Shown: piece by piece, positions 20,946 to 31,244 of the stretch | How the letters are laid out: each line of letters opens with the position of its first letter | How positions within the stretch are numbered: position 1 is the first letter of the stretch | From: Steinernema hermaphroditum | Taxonomy: Eukaryota; Nematoda; Chromadorea; Rhabditida; Steinernematidae | Direction: 5' to 3' | DNA length: 64,000 nucleotides | NCBI GenBank assembly: GCA_030435675.1 | Contig: CM059623.1 | Span: 14,230,092 to 14,294,091 of the forward strand | Notes under the pieces: generated by a model | Seen by the model: only the letters and a program-made list of their open reading frames with translations | The model's database searches: none | What the model was told of the DNA's origin: nothing | Position numbers and translations under genes: made by a program

Positions 20946-21140
20946 AGCCCATTAAATTTGTTTTATTTTGTGAAATCGCTTCAAACAAATCTGACATTTC
21001 TCACTCTGACTCCTTGATTCATGGCAAGATCCATGAAAATTTCGTTGGCCATCGCTTCCCAAGAAGATTGAGGCTCTGGATAGGCGATCTTGACATCGGC
21101 CTCCAGTGAAATAGTCTTCGTGAAAACGACTCCTTTCTCG
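20946..21140 (-). repeat. third, partial copy of secreted-protein terminal exon
   Basis: About 190 bp repeat the terminal exon and 3' flank of the gene at 21597-22373, in the same orientation and directly beyond the inner end of arm B. The frame runs from GVVFTKTISL to the family's C-terminus RVRNVRF and has no stop. Its upstream joint (SEKGVV) fuses directly to arm-end sequence (CTGTGTATGCTGTGAG). It lacks exons 1 and 2 and is a duplication scar, not a gene. Confidence 0.75.
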
Positions 21141-23095
21141 CTGTGTATGCTGTGAGAAGGTGCGAGTATAAATGAAAACAACATGAAAGCTTTTACCTAG
21201 TATCACTATCCGTTGTTACGCATGTAGTTCTTACTGAATCTGAGCCTCGTTTGTTATTCTTTGTTGCCATAGTTGGTGTACTTTTAATGATCTTCGATGT
21301 CCTATGACTACATTTGAATTAACAGATGCTTGTTAAGGATCATAAAATCGACAAACATTGGATGGAATAGAGAATGCGCTCCTGACAATTAAAAGATCGA
21401 TGAGTCTTTGGCAGCTGTGAGTGTGGAGAGGATTATGATCGGAAGGAGCTCAACTTCAAACATGAAGATAGCGTAGTACCGCAATATATAAATTGTGTGT
21501 AGGAATGTAGGAATGTACATTGAATGAGGGGAGGAGGGGGCTTGAAACAGTGTTTTTTGTGTACCCATTAAATTTGTTTTATTTTGTGAAATCGCTTCAA
21601 ATAAATCTGACATTTCTCACTCTGACTCCTTGATTCATGGCAAGATCCATGAAAATTTCGTTGGCCATCGCTTCCCAAGAAGATTGAGGCTCTGGATAGG
21701 CGATCTTGACATCGGCCTCCAGTGAAATAGTCTTCGTGAAAACGACTCCTTTCTCGTCGACGTCCTTAGCCTCGTCAATTTTCATCTTGAGCTGGTCCTT
21801 GGGTACTTTGATTGTTATGCTGGGACTCAGAGATTGTCCGGCTCTGGTAAGCGCGTCAGTGATCTACATTCAATGCATTAAATATGGGTACGACTCTGTA
21901 AATCTACCGCTTTTTGGACGGATTCTGAGATGACCTTTTCAGCTTCTTCTGTAGAATTCTGCTGCTTTGATGGACCGTTTGTCAATGTAGGACCCGATGT
22001 AGAACAAGGATCACTGTTGACTTCAGCTTGTGTAGGACCGGCTGTTGATGTCGCTGATTCTGCAGATGTAGTGGACGTATCGTCAGATGTTGTAGATGAT
22101 GAGCTATCCGCTTCTGTGACAGCTGACGATAGGGTAGTACACGGGATAGTAGCCTCGCGCTTCTTCCTCCCTTGCGTCTCCTTCACAGTCCAGTTCAGAA
22201 AAGGAGAAATATCAAATACTAAGGACCGAGCCGTGGTTAGTGGCCCTGAAATGGGTAAGCGTCCGAATGCCTTCAAGCAGAGACCTACCGGTTCCAGGCG
22301 AACATCCATTGGTCAGAACCAAAACGGCGGCGGCGGAAAAGAAGAAGAAGAAGACGGGAGCGATAGAACCCATGCTTGTTGATGGTACCTTCTCATATGG
22401 CCCCTCTAAATACCGAACTCAGAGCAAACAAAGCAAAACGTTCGTATGTGTGGTTATCAATAACTCAGCGTCAAACATAAAAACGGAAATAAAAAAGTCG
22501 AATATTTGCAAAAGTTTGTTTACTTTCCTTTCAAGTGGGACGACAATTTCGAACGGGTTCGGAGTGTGGAGGTGTTTTATGGCCGCAGCCTGGCGAAATG
22601 TTCGCCAGGGTTACAATAATGACATATTGGATGTGAAGAGCGAATACTGTTGCGAAAATTGTGACGAAAAATTGTATTTTCCATGCGATATTCTGTGCTT
22701 CAAGCAAAGGATGCTTCCTCAAAATCAGAAGGCTTAGGCTCGTTCAACATTGTTATTTCCGATCTGACTGCAAGCGAATGTGTTCCATCAGTTAGTCAGT
22801 TCATGGCAGAGGTTGACCTCCTACCTCCGAAGTTCCTACAGACCATCTCTCATGGTTCAATTGTTCCATGGTAGTGGGGAGGGCCAACCTATCCTGCAGT
22901 GCAATTCATAGCCCTCATTGCAGTTCTCTTAATTTCAGTTAGAGACATCAAAACTGCCGCTTGCCACCCACCTTCTTCGGCGTTCGCAAGTTCTTCGAAT
23001 AACAAACAGCCTATTCATAGTTGCAGGTGAAAGGACAAAAGATCTAATTAGCCCCAAGAATGTGCGAATCGTGAAATTTCTTCAGAAAAACAAGT
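21135..23095. repeat. inverted duplication, arm B
   Basis: Reverse-complement counterpart of 13525-15422, separated from it by a 5.7-kb spacer. The match starts at the AGCATAC/GTATGCT inner end and runs to a region near 23095 (TTTCTTCAGAAAAACAA against TTGTTTTTCTAAAGAAA). The outer part, 22650-23095, is more diverged and has indels compared with 13525-13930. The short frame that spans 13659-13916 in arm A is disrupted here, so it is not counted as a gene. Confidence 0.85.
21597..22373 (-). CDS. secreted Ser/Thr-rich protein, arm B copy
   Basis: Predicted 229-aa secreted protein, paralogue of the gene at 14196-14969. Exons on the minus strand are 22373-22289, 22245-21908 and 21863-21597 (85, 338 and 267 nt); frames join without stops. 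The signal peptide has one extra phenylalanine codon. Other differences are a few substitutions in the Ser/Thr-rich linker, while the terminal exon translates identically. Exon 2's acceptor here is ATTTCAG instead of ATTTTAG. Intact splice sites and a codon-length indel in the signal peptide suggest that both copies are under constraint or that one has been homogenised recently. Function unknown. A partial third copy of the last exon follows downstream. Confidence 0.75.
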
Positions 23096-23526
23096 AATCA
23101 AACAAGTTATTTACTTTGTATTATTAAGCACTATATTTTTGAGTTTACGAGTTTATACTCTGGTTTATATCAAATGCTTGCGAGATATCTCATACATGCA
23201 CCCTTTCACAATGATCTTAATATTGTGCCGATCAGTCAACTGTAGTTTCAAGAACAAGGACATTTCTGAAAAATCAAAAGGCCTCTTGTACGATATTGGC
23301 CACTTGTCGTGCCTCAACCATTGTGTGCTAAGGTCATGCGGAGAGCTGTTGGGCTTGGGTCTTCAGGACGGGTCTCCATTTCTCGAAAGAGCATTTGAAT
23401 AACAAAATGAAACGTTGATTTCAATGTCGATATTGTTTATGCACTTATCCAGTACTATTGAGGTAATTTACAATGAGGTCATACTAGCAAGACAATAATA
23501 TACGGATAGAAAATGCAAGACGTAGA
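23096..23526. other. intergenic, no supported gene
   Basis: Between the inverted duplication and the 3' end of the minus-strand gene at 23527. An 87-codon frame shows no recognisable feature. Confidence 0.35.
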
Positions 23527-24465
23527 TTACAGCTTCAGGAAGGGAGCACAACGGCGCGCCCTGCGAACCATGTGATATCTTCCACAGTTTTGCGATAAAA
23601 GAAAATAAGAGTTACGACTATAAACTGGTTTCTTCATCACTCTTAACACCTTGTCTTCCTTTCGAAACAGCCACTCTCTTCCCTTTTTCGCTTCTCCAGC
23701 AGTAGGAGGACCAAATCCATTGTGCTGCATTACCTTCTCCACCGTTTCGAAGTATTTTGCATCGATTTCCAGCTCAAATCGGCCGTCTTCTCTGTGGATC
23801 CACTTCTCGACGGCTCGCTTCACACATTCTTCATAACCTTCTTGGTTATTGTTGTTCAGGCAGAGGTAGAGGTGCTTTAGACATCTCGATCCGACGAATT
23901 CTTCGATTGTGCTGAGGAATTGGGCAGTTGAGTTGGGATGACACAGCCGGCAGTGTTCGAGGATGCCCAATTGGACAGTTCGCAGGAAGAGCTCATCGCT
24001 CAGCGAATGATGTACTGTTCCTATGCCCACGATTTCGGAAATCCTGGGAACCGATCGTAAAATGGGTCTCAACTTTTCGACGTCGTAGAAGACGGTGTTC
24101 TCGAGATGGACCTCAACACGGTACGTATTCTTCGCGAGGTATCTTTGCAGCAGAACCGAGTTTTCATCGTCGAGAACGTGGACACCTTCGAGATTCAGTT
24201 CGATTTCGGGTGGCCAGAACCATATCTGCTTCACATAATGGTCGCGTGTTTCGTTCTTTTTCTCAGATTTCCATCGAGTTTTCGGCTCAATAGCGAACAC
24301 AATCTCCGAGCTGTGCTTGGAAATGCCGAAGACGAGACAGAGCCACTCTTTCTTCTGTCGTTGAAAGGCTAGTTTGCTCCAACTGCCGGAGAGAACTCGG
24401 AAGTCCTGAGGTGATCGGGCGCGTGTGATCACATCCTCTATGAACTCTGTCGGGACACCGTCCAT
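23527..24465 (-). CDS. 312-aa protein, F-box-like start, unknown family
   Basis: Single long coding exon of 312 residues. The start at MDGVPTEFIEDVI is chosen because an acceptor (ACATTTTCAG) ends 5 nt upstream, and because the length then equals the relatives at 37.3 kb (308 aa) and 44.9 kb (312 aa). The first ~20 residues have the LPxxFxExV pattern reminiscent of an F-box start, but no full F-box can be claimed. Architecture is shared with those genes: an N-terminal helical part, a middle rich in hydrophobic and charged repeats, a block CLKHLYLCLNNNNQEGYEE, then KWIHREDGRFELEID near residue 240 and a basic tail. It has no signal peptide or membrane segment. It is a divergent member of the family and could be a substrate adaptor. 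That function is inference only. Confidence 0.7.
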   Translation of the reverse strand: MDGVPTEFIEDVITRARSPQDFRVLSGSWSKLAFQRQKKEWLCLVFGISKHSSEIVFAIEPKTRWKSEKKNETRDHYVKQIWFWPPEIELNLEGVHVLDDENSVLLQRYLAKNTYRVEVHLENTVFYDVEKLRPILRSVPRISEIVGIGTVHHSLSDELFLRTVQLGILEHCRLCHPNSTAQFLSTIEEFVGSRCLKHLYLCLNNNNQEGYEECVKRAVEKWIHREDGRFELEIDAKYFETVEKVMQHNGFGPPTAGEAKKGREWLFRKEDKVLRVMKKPVYSRNSYFLLSQNCGRYHMVRRARRCAPFLKL

Positions 24466-24505
24466 CAGATCTGAAAATGTTGCCGTTAGGTGACCAGCGA
24501 TCAAG

Positions 24506-25115
24506 GGTCAACGAAGAGAAACATCATCGCCGACGCAGGTGATAATCAGATGAAATATTACAGCTCATACACAACAAAAGTGATGTTAAAATTGCTCAAT
24601 TTTCGCATCACAATATCTTGAGCTATGAGCTGATCGAAGTGCCGGGGAGATTTTCAAGAAAGTACACCTTTAAATATACATAAACAAGGCATGTGAGAGC
24701 GGCCGGCGCCCACACACGGCGACACCTTTTGGAAGACCGTCGGCGAGGCGTCTTAGAGGCGACAGTCAAAACCAGAAACTGATGAGAAAGTGTGTAACAA
24801 ACAGATCGGCAGTTTTGGCTATGGCTTTTTATGAGAAAGTGATATCGATGAATAAGACAGTGAATATCAAAAATAAGCCTTGTTAGATATAAGATATTTT
24901 TTTCTATCCATGGATATGGAATGGTCAAGTCATTCTTCGACGAGCATTCAGAAAAATGCTTTATGTATAAATGGAGAACCAACGTTGGTCTGTAATAAAG
25001 CCCATGCCGGCGTCGAACAGACTCACACCGAATAGAAATTAAACGCGTCCTCGGGGACTCGATAGAAGGAGTAACGGTGCTTCCCAAAAGTTATTCTCTA
25101 CAGATTTAAACCGTT
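24506..25115. other. intergenic, no supported gene
   Basis: Upstream region of the minus-strand gene at 24465, including its probable 5' UTR intron. A 154-codon minus-strand frame has no family features or plausible start. Confidence 0.35.
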
Positions 25116-25568
25116 TTGGAAGGGGGCGTCTACCTTTCTGCAACCTTCTACACCTTTTTGCTTAAAATACTCAGCTGTGCTAAGTATGGAGAAGCGTTCA
25201 GGAGCGTCATCGTGCGTTGCTATCACAATTCTTATTTAGAAGAACTTTTTGTGTTCTGGTCCCAGAATAAGGATACACTTCGAGGGAAAGATTTATATTT
25301 CGAAACCACGAATCTTGTTGAATTCCTGAAGAAAAAACTGGAGCTTCGTCCTCAAGAAAAATTCGATCCAGGAAGGCACCACTTCTACTTTCCGCGTACC
25401 TTCTTCGGAGAACCATCGCATCCTTACAAGCTGAAGTATGGTGGAAAGGATGGTGACATTCACAGCGCGTATGTGTTTTTCGACTGCGTGCGACGAAAAC
25501 CCGGACGACGTAGCAGTAGGATGCGTTGTCTCGAGAGGACGCCACGAATTGGAATATTGTTCACTTAA
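25116..25568 (+). pseudogene. N-terminally truncated member of the ~310-aa family
   Basis: From about 25228 the plus strand encodes the C-terminal third of the family: YLEELFVFWSQNKDTLRGKD, LRPQEKFDPGRHHFYFPRT, HPYKLKYGG and DGDIHSAYVFFDC, ending ILFT. One codon is missing in the FDPIGRHH motif. The N-terminal two thirds are absent and the 37 codons before the homology are unrelated. The frame itself is open, so a short protein might be made, but there is no family start or promoter block. Confidence 0.7.
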
Positions 25569-25984
25569 GTCGGCATTTTGGCTAATCTGTTCCTAGTTGT
25601 TAAATCTTGGATACAAAATGAACAGTTCTAATGTTCGGACAGGCCATGGACACGGGCCGGCGTTGAACCGACCCTGACCGATTATGAGATGAAACGCGTT
25701 CGCAATAAGCCACACAGTTAGTTCCAATTCATCGGTTCACTGCCACTATGCGCACCTTGCCGCGCGCAAGTGGGCTTTTAGTACCTATGAGAATTGTGGG
25801 AATTCGCGCGGAACCGCGTTTATAATCAGATAATTGATGTTATTAATTAGCATGGTGGGAACGAACGAAAGGTCGAAATGGCGGAAAGTGAAGAAAAGAG
25901 TAACTCACTCAGCGACATAAAATGTGCACATGAGGGACACACTCGGAGAGATCGACGTGTCTTACATGCTGCATCGAAGGGTAC
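25569..25984. other. intergenic, no supported gene
   Basis: No feature recognised between the truncated family member and the tRNA-containing duplication arm. Confidence 0.35.
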
Positions 25985-26610
25985 AAATGCTCGTGGACCA
26001 TAGCTGACCACCATGCTCAAGCTTCTGAAATCAAAAAGTTCACATTTGAAGATAATAAAAAAAAGAATGCCCAAGGCAGGAATCGAACCTGCGTCGCCAC
26101 GGCCACAACGTGGAGTACTAACCACTATACTACTTGGGCCGACGTTACGTGATCATCAGATTGCATATGCGGCGGCTGAAGTCAAATTTCTCGTTTAATC
26201 GAGCTAAACCACATCCATCAGTACTTCACAGGAAGCCCTATTTGTTATCATTCTTTCTTTCATCGATTACCGTGTGGTCGCTGATATCTAAGTACGAGAA
26301 TATCAGAATGAATTCAGACTGCTTCATATAAATTCCTTATTTGTTACCTTTTTCCAGGATCCACGGGTTTTCTTTGTGCTCGAAAAACGTCTCCAACGTG
26401 GTCTATGAACCTTAAGAACGACAGCATCGCCATTAATTCCAATAAGCGGAACTATAATTGTCTTCTTCCAGGAAACCGTAAGTCAACACTCCGGAAGTTG
26501 TCTTACATGGGAATGTTCCAAAGTGCCACAGGCCGACCAGGCTGTCATGGTGGATCGGATGAGACTTGGACTGGAGAGTCACGGGCACATAAGCTCATCT
26601 TAGATCGCAA
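25985..26610 (-). repeat. inverted duplication around tRNA-His, left arm
   Basis: Reverse-complement similarity to 29285-29920. The tRNA is identical, its flanks (for example the AAACGAGAAATTTGACT upstream word and the TTTGATTTCAG acceptor downstream) are close, and the outer parts are matched in islands (26420-26480 and 26500-26605). On the minus strand an exon-like piece following the acceptor decays after a few codons, unlike the intact gene in the right arm. Confidence 0.65.
26068..26139 (-). tRNA. tRNA-His (GTG)
   Basis: 72-nt tRNA on the minus strand. The acceptor stem is GCCCAAG/CTTGGGC and the anticodon is GTG in the loop TTGTGGC. The T arm is GCAGGTTCGATTCCTGC and the discriminator base is A. 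The preceding G in the genome equals the extra G-1 of histidine tRNAs, though in eukaryotes that base is normally added after transcription. A T-rich run (TTCTTTTTTTT) follows and can stop RNA polymerase III. No intron. Identical to the gene at 29802. Confidence 0.95.
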
Positions 26611-27208
26611 CATTCAGATCAAGTGAGCAAAAGACAAACATGGCTCTTGATCTGGAAGCAAAACACAGATAGCGATAGGTATTTGTGCGACAGAAGAGCA
26701 TTTTTCCAGGGCTCTTTTCCGCTATTACTAGTTGTAAACAAGCACCCGACGGTTCTTTGTGTGCAAAGATTTCGCGATAGTACGTGGCTGATCCTATCTC
26801 CGCAAAGAACAGAAGGAGGTCGAACAACAATTCTCCGACACCTAAATAGTGGTGGATGGGCGTCCCATCTGCCAGTCTTCGTTCTTTTAGTGCTATCGAC
26901 TATTTTTATTGAAATCTCTCAAAACACCTTTGTAGGTATGAAATTGGATTACAACCAACTAAAAAATTTGCACTGCTAAAGATGATATTTCTGATAAGTG
27001 GATGTACGCGGCGAGGATACGACAATTTCTAGTATTGATCTTTTTAGAAATTCGTTTTATCGGACTTTATCCTTAACTCGATGTTTCGTTTCTGTGCGTT
27101 CTTTCTGTCAAAATGTGATCTTATGGGACAAAAGGCAAACATCTTTTGTTAAGCCACTAGATTTATGAATTTTGAATAGATCACCAATATCGTTTTTTAT
27201 GTTTTCAC
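26611..27208. other. intergenic, no supported gene
   Basis: A 118-codon plus-strand frame (26623-26979) ends in a hydrophobic stretch but shows no family motif or clear exon structure. Not called. Confidence 0.35.
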
Positions 27209-27530
27209 TCTCTTGTCGCGATGGAGAAGTCTCTCAGTCGCTCTCTGTACGAGGCCAAGCTGCATGATAAGGTCGTCGACGCTCTGAGGACACCACCATA
27301 AGCGAAGGCGCAGCTTCTGAACCAAGGACCCATCTCTCCGAAGCATATACGAGCATAACAACGCGAGCAATAGATGTTCCGTCGCCATTTCCGGAGTTTC
27401 GCCGATTCCTGCATGTCCTGTGAAGCGCTCCGCCACCGACCGGTTCGACATCACCGCCACGCCAGGGATGAGCCTGCAGCAAGAGACATCGTCTGTGTGT
27501 CTGTTATTCTATGCCTCTGATTCATGAAAT
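27209..27530 (+). mobile_element. SINE-like retroposon, old internally deleted copy
   Basis: Matches the repeat copied at 10.9, 52.6 and 53.7 kb, in plus orientation: it begins with CTCTTGTCGCGATGG, continues with GACGCTCTGAGGACACCA, CGGTTCGACATCACCGCC and ends near TGATTCATGAAATAAAC. About 150 bp of the 5' half are missing and there are many substitutions. No target duplication was recognised, consistent with age. Confidence 0.6.
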
Positions 27531-28253
27531 AAACTCGAAGTCAAATATTAAAACTTTAAATGTCTCATACACCTTTTTTTGCTGCGTCTAACATAATTAA
27601 TACTTACTTAATAGTCGCATTCATATGTTATTTCGTTTCTACCCCTTTTGGCGGATTGGAATCGAGTAAAATCGAGTCTACTGGGCAAGTTCGAGTTGTT
27701 CGGGACCATGCGAAATGCATCAACTGAAAGAGTGGACGGAATACTTTCGAAGAGTGCAAGGGTTTTCTAATCAATCAGTCGGACCGTCGACATTCGATGT
27801 CTTAGAGTTGTTTTAGAGATGGAATGTTTTACAGTCTGAGAGTTTTAGTCGCATGATATGCTTATCTGTAATTGTAATTCTAAGTTCTGTTGCTGATTTG
27901 AGAAGCTTTGCTAAGGGAGGTTACGGTCCATTTTTGGCAAATTGTTTGTTTTTAGAACAATGTACAAATGCTTCAAGATCATATGGTTCATGTTGATTGT
28001 ATATCACCAAAAATCGTCGATCCCACATGTCAATCGATCACAGATCGACTCTTTATACCCTTTTTGTTTGACCCTCTCATTTCCCCTCTTGCCAAACCGT
28101 CCCATCTGTTTATTCGCCCGCGCCTTCCCAACGCTTTGTGCTGCTCCATATTCATAAACCATCGGAACGACGCGCCGCTCACTCGTTGACACACCGGGTC
28201 CGCACAAAGCCATTTGAGGAGTTTGCAGGTGCGGACGTGGGAAAGGCGTCTTT
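27531..28253. other. intergenic, promoter at right edge
   Basis: AT-rich without supported genes up to about 28080. The last 150 bp become GC-rich and lead into the X-box and start codon of the microprotein gene. Confidence 0.4.
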
Positions 28254-28267
28254 GTTGCCGTGGCAAC
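28254..28267. promoter_or_regulatory. X-box-like RFX/DAF-19 site
   Basis: The 14-bp perfect palindrome-like site GTTGCCGTGGCAAC fits the RFX X-box pattern GTTNCC-NN-GGNAAC; the nematode DAF-19 consensus usually has AT in the centre and here it is GT. It lies 78 bp before the ATG at 28345, the position range in which X-boxes drive ciliary genes in nematodes. Binding is inference. Confidence 0.6.
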
Positions 28268-28344
28268 TAGCCGCGCAGTCCTAGTTGTGCACCCGAGTTG
28301 TCCGCCATTAGTCCTTCCATCAGAGTGCGACACCACTTATCGCG

Positions 28345-28812
28345 ATGCTGTGGAGGTAATTCAACGCTATTTTCCCTGCTGAAATGCGTGTTTATGCATT
28401 TAGAATACCAGTTTATGTCACGGCCTACATGGTCGCTTTCGCTCTGTGGAAATATGGCCCTTATGTGGATGAAGAGAGCGGAGATCAGCCTAAATTCGAC
28501 ATCCACGACTATCGTAAGTTGACTTATCGAAATCGAAGCTATTGGACAGTACATACTTGGATGGAAGAGTAGTCCAGCGCCAACTGAGACTCCGGAGAGG
28601 GTCTACTGCTGTATATCTCCCTTCCATTCAGCCTCTTCAAAGTAGTATAGATATCCGTGCTTCACTTAATCGTTTTGATCAGTTACGAGGGTTATGTGGG
28701 CAGGCTAACCCCTCTGACGTTTTGCTTTGTGAACATTTTCTTTAGTGTTCTTCTTACAAATGAGTTCCGGTTTTTCTAATATAGGCTTGATTCAAGTTCT
28801 TTATGGCACTTG
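28345..28812 (+). CDS. predicted 49-aa membrane microprotein
   Basis: Small gene with three predicted exons, 28345-28355, 28404-28513 and 28785-28812. The first intron is well supported (AG|GTAATT...TTTAG|A). The second has a strong donor (TATC|GTAAGT), but the acceptor (TAATATAG) is a guess that gives only nine final codons; another downstream exon is possible. The protein starts MLW-R and has one hydrophobic segment (IPVYVTAYMVAFALWKY) at residues 5-21, followed by the acidic tail GPYVDEESGDQPKFDIHDY. The size and topology suit a mitochondrial or ciliary membrane subunit; I cannot name it. An X-box-like site 78 bp upstream favours the ciliary option. Confidence 0.5.
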
Positions 28813-29284
28813 AAAAGTACCATGCCTCAGCTGGCCATTACCCTTTCCAAGATCTTTACGTTTTTCGTTTTGTGTTTTCTAAAAATTTGTGTTACTTTAT
28901 AGTTTCATCCTTAAAGGCAAACCAAAAGAACAGCGCAGTTCACGAAAGGCAATGATTCACCTAAGTGTGCATACGACACTATAATGCGACAATCCGAGGC
29001 GACCATGTTTGCGCCCGTGTGCGACTGTCACACTTGGTCACAAGTCAAACGCCACGCAGCCATCATATTTAGCTGATGAGGCGTTAAAACGATAGATCCG
29101 CACAGAACTACACCATGAAACTTGGTGATAAAAGCCAGTGAAGGACAACATCAGGAACGATTTTTGAAGAAGATAATATTTTCCATAGGGACTTTCCTCG
29201 TACAGCATAGCGAATGGAGACAGTTTGATATAAGGCAAGAGATTAAGAATGAAGAGATGAGCGAAATTCTAAGAAAAGTTTTAT
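28813..29284. other. intergenic, no supported gene
   Basis: Contains the probable 3' end of the microprotein gene. No further feature recognised. Confidence 0.3.
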
Positions 29285-29920
29285 TGAGAGCCGATGAGCT
29301 TATGTGCGCGTGACTCTCCAAACCAAGTCTCATCCGATCCTGCATGATTGCCCGGTGGCACTTTGTAACCGTAAAAAAATTGACTGAGTCAGCCTCATTT
29401 GCAGTGTGAAAATCAAATAAAGTTTGATTATTTTTCCGTTGAAGCAAAAGTCACGCTGAATGGGTACGCTTCCACTGGCCCTTTCTTTATTATGTGTTTC
29501 CTTGGAATTAAATTAAGGACGTGAAATTAGAATTTCTCTAGCACTAAGAACATCGACAATCAAAACACGTTGTCCCTTGCAGAATGGTGACGTTCATTCA
29601 AAGAAGCTATTATAGTTCCTATTATGGAAATTAGTAGCAAGATTGACGTACTTAGAGGTCAACATCACATTGGTAAAAAGAAGAACGGCAAGAGATAGGG
29701 CTTCCTACGAAGTGCATACATGCGACATTGATATGAGCGCACTTAAACGAGAAATTTGACTCCAGCGGTTTCATATACAATCTGATGATCATTTGCTATC
29801 GGCCCAAGTAGTATAGTGGTTAGTACTCCACGTTGTGGCCGTGGCGACGCAGGTTCGATTCCTGCCTTGGGCATTCTTTTTTAATTTTTGTCAAATGTCA
29901 ACTTTCTGATTTCAGAAGAT
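29285..29920 (+). repeat. inverted duplication around tRNA-His, right arm
   Basis: Counterpart of 25985-26610 in opposite orientation. It contains the second tRNA-His gene and ends within the first visible exon boundary of the gene at 29916. The region 29285-29375 matches 26500-26605 (ACTCTCCA-CCAAGTCTCATCCGATCC), and 29600-29650 matches 26420-26480. Confidence 0.65.
29802..29873 (+). tRNA. tRNA-His (GTG)
   Basis: 72-nt tRNA identical to the one at 26068-26139: 7-bp acceptor stem GCCCAAG/CTTGGGC, anticodon GTG, T arm with GGTTCGATTCC as internal B box, discriminator A, and a TTCTTTTTT terminator directly after. It lies only 42 bp before a protein exon on the same strand, so it may sit in an intron or promoter of that gene. 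Confidence 0.95.
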
Positions 29921-30877
29921 GAAGACAACCTCCTCGACATTCTCTACTCCTTTGATCTCAAATTCCAATCGTGGTTCGACCAAACGGTCGTTCGCCACCA
30001 GATTACCCCAGTAAAGAATGAGCAGTTCAATATTCGATGGTCCGTCATCGAGCATGACGAGAAGGAGAAGAAGATCATGGACGATAGACGGCACTTTGTA
30101 AGTGGAAAATTCGCTTCAAATGAGCAAAGCTGTGTAGACGATATCCAACTTCAACTTCGATCTCGAGACGGAGAACAGAACCGAGGCGCAGATCTGGCAT
30201 GGCGCCGTGCAGTACCTGAAGTTTTTGGCTTCTCAGCGAGCGAGAGATCTGAACCTCTACGTTGGATACCTGTCAGGCGATACTTCGATCCTGATGCAGT
30301 CCTTGATGTCCGATCCCGCATACGAGAAGTACATCAAGAAGAAGTTGGCTATGATCGAGCAGGAAGTAACCGAAGTTGCCAAGCGGCTGTCCTTCAATAT
30401 GAACATGACCACAAGGATCTGTATGTTGCAGCGATCGTAGGCCCTTTTCATATAATAAGTCTAGCCCAAAAGTGGAACGAACTCATCTCTCATCACACTC
30501 CACTCATGAATCCCGAATGTTTTGATCGATACAACCCTGTCGCCTTCTACCAGGAGCTCTTCAATGCCACACACGTGTTTTGGTGTTCAAATTGCGTGGT
30601 TCAGGTATGTCTGCCTATACGAGGTCATTTCAAACGATACCAGTTTCAGTTAAACCCAGAGACGACGTTGGTGGAATTTGCCGTCATGATGGCAAGCGTC
30701 ACCGTGATCGGTATCCTGCTGGAGCTTCTCGCGCACTACTATCGCGTGAATAACGATCCGTGCGAGATGGATGATGATTACGACGTGTCAGAGAACTTTG
30801 ACTCCGGTGACGAAGCTGCCTTGCTGAAGAAAGCCAATGACTGGCTAGACAAGTCAGTACAGTCGGTTAAGATATAA
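29916..30877 (+). CDS. unrecognised membrane protein, last four exons
   Basis: Four in-phase exons are supported: 29916-30097, 30138-30420, 30465-30604 and 30650-30877. Introns are 40-45 nt with GTAAGT/GTATGT donors and TAG/CAG acceptors. The first visible exon starts in mid-codon after TGATTTCAG, so upstream exons exist but I could not find them. The product (over 275 aa) begins with LLDILYSFDLKFQSWF and has a helical central part (AYEKYIKKKLAMIEQEV), possible N-glycosylation sites (NMT, NAT), and two closely spaced cysteines (FWCSNC). One membrane segment (FAVMMASVTVIGILLELLAH) precedes an acidic cytosolic tail ending SVQSVKI. This looks like a type I membrane protein. The family is not recognised. 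Confidence 0.7.
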
Positions 30878-31244
30878 TGTTTTATTGTATTTTTGCACAA
30901 AAATTCCGTGTTTTGTTGAGTTGAAGGATTTGTAAATGAAGTATCGCGAACCTGACAGCAATAATGTTTGTCTAGTCTTCTTGGTCAGATGCTCTATTAG
31001 AAAGTACGGCTCCCTGGTATTCCAGGCCTGCTGGCAGACGGGGCGATCATCAACGACGGTCAAGAATGACCGCTCATTCAACTCATTGATGATGGAGTGA
31101 GTGGAGGAATCGACCGATCGCTACCGACACAAATAAAGTGTCCTATTTTTAGTGCCCCAGCACAGTAGTATGAGCTTAACATGCGTGGAAAAACTAGCTG
31201 CCAACTGAATTAGAAGCAGAAGGAACTGTGAACAGGAATATATA
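30878..31244. other. 3' flank, no supported gene
   Basis: Downstream of the membrane-protein gene, up to the mariner left end. Confidence 0.3.

Noticed and set aside
30207..30440. Separate 77-codon gene
   Set aside because: It is exon 2 of the 29916-30877 gene in the spliced frame, not a separate gene.
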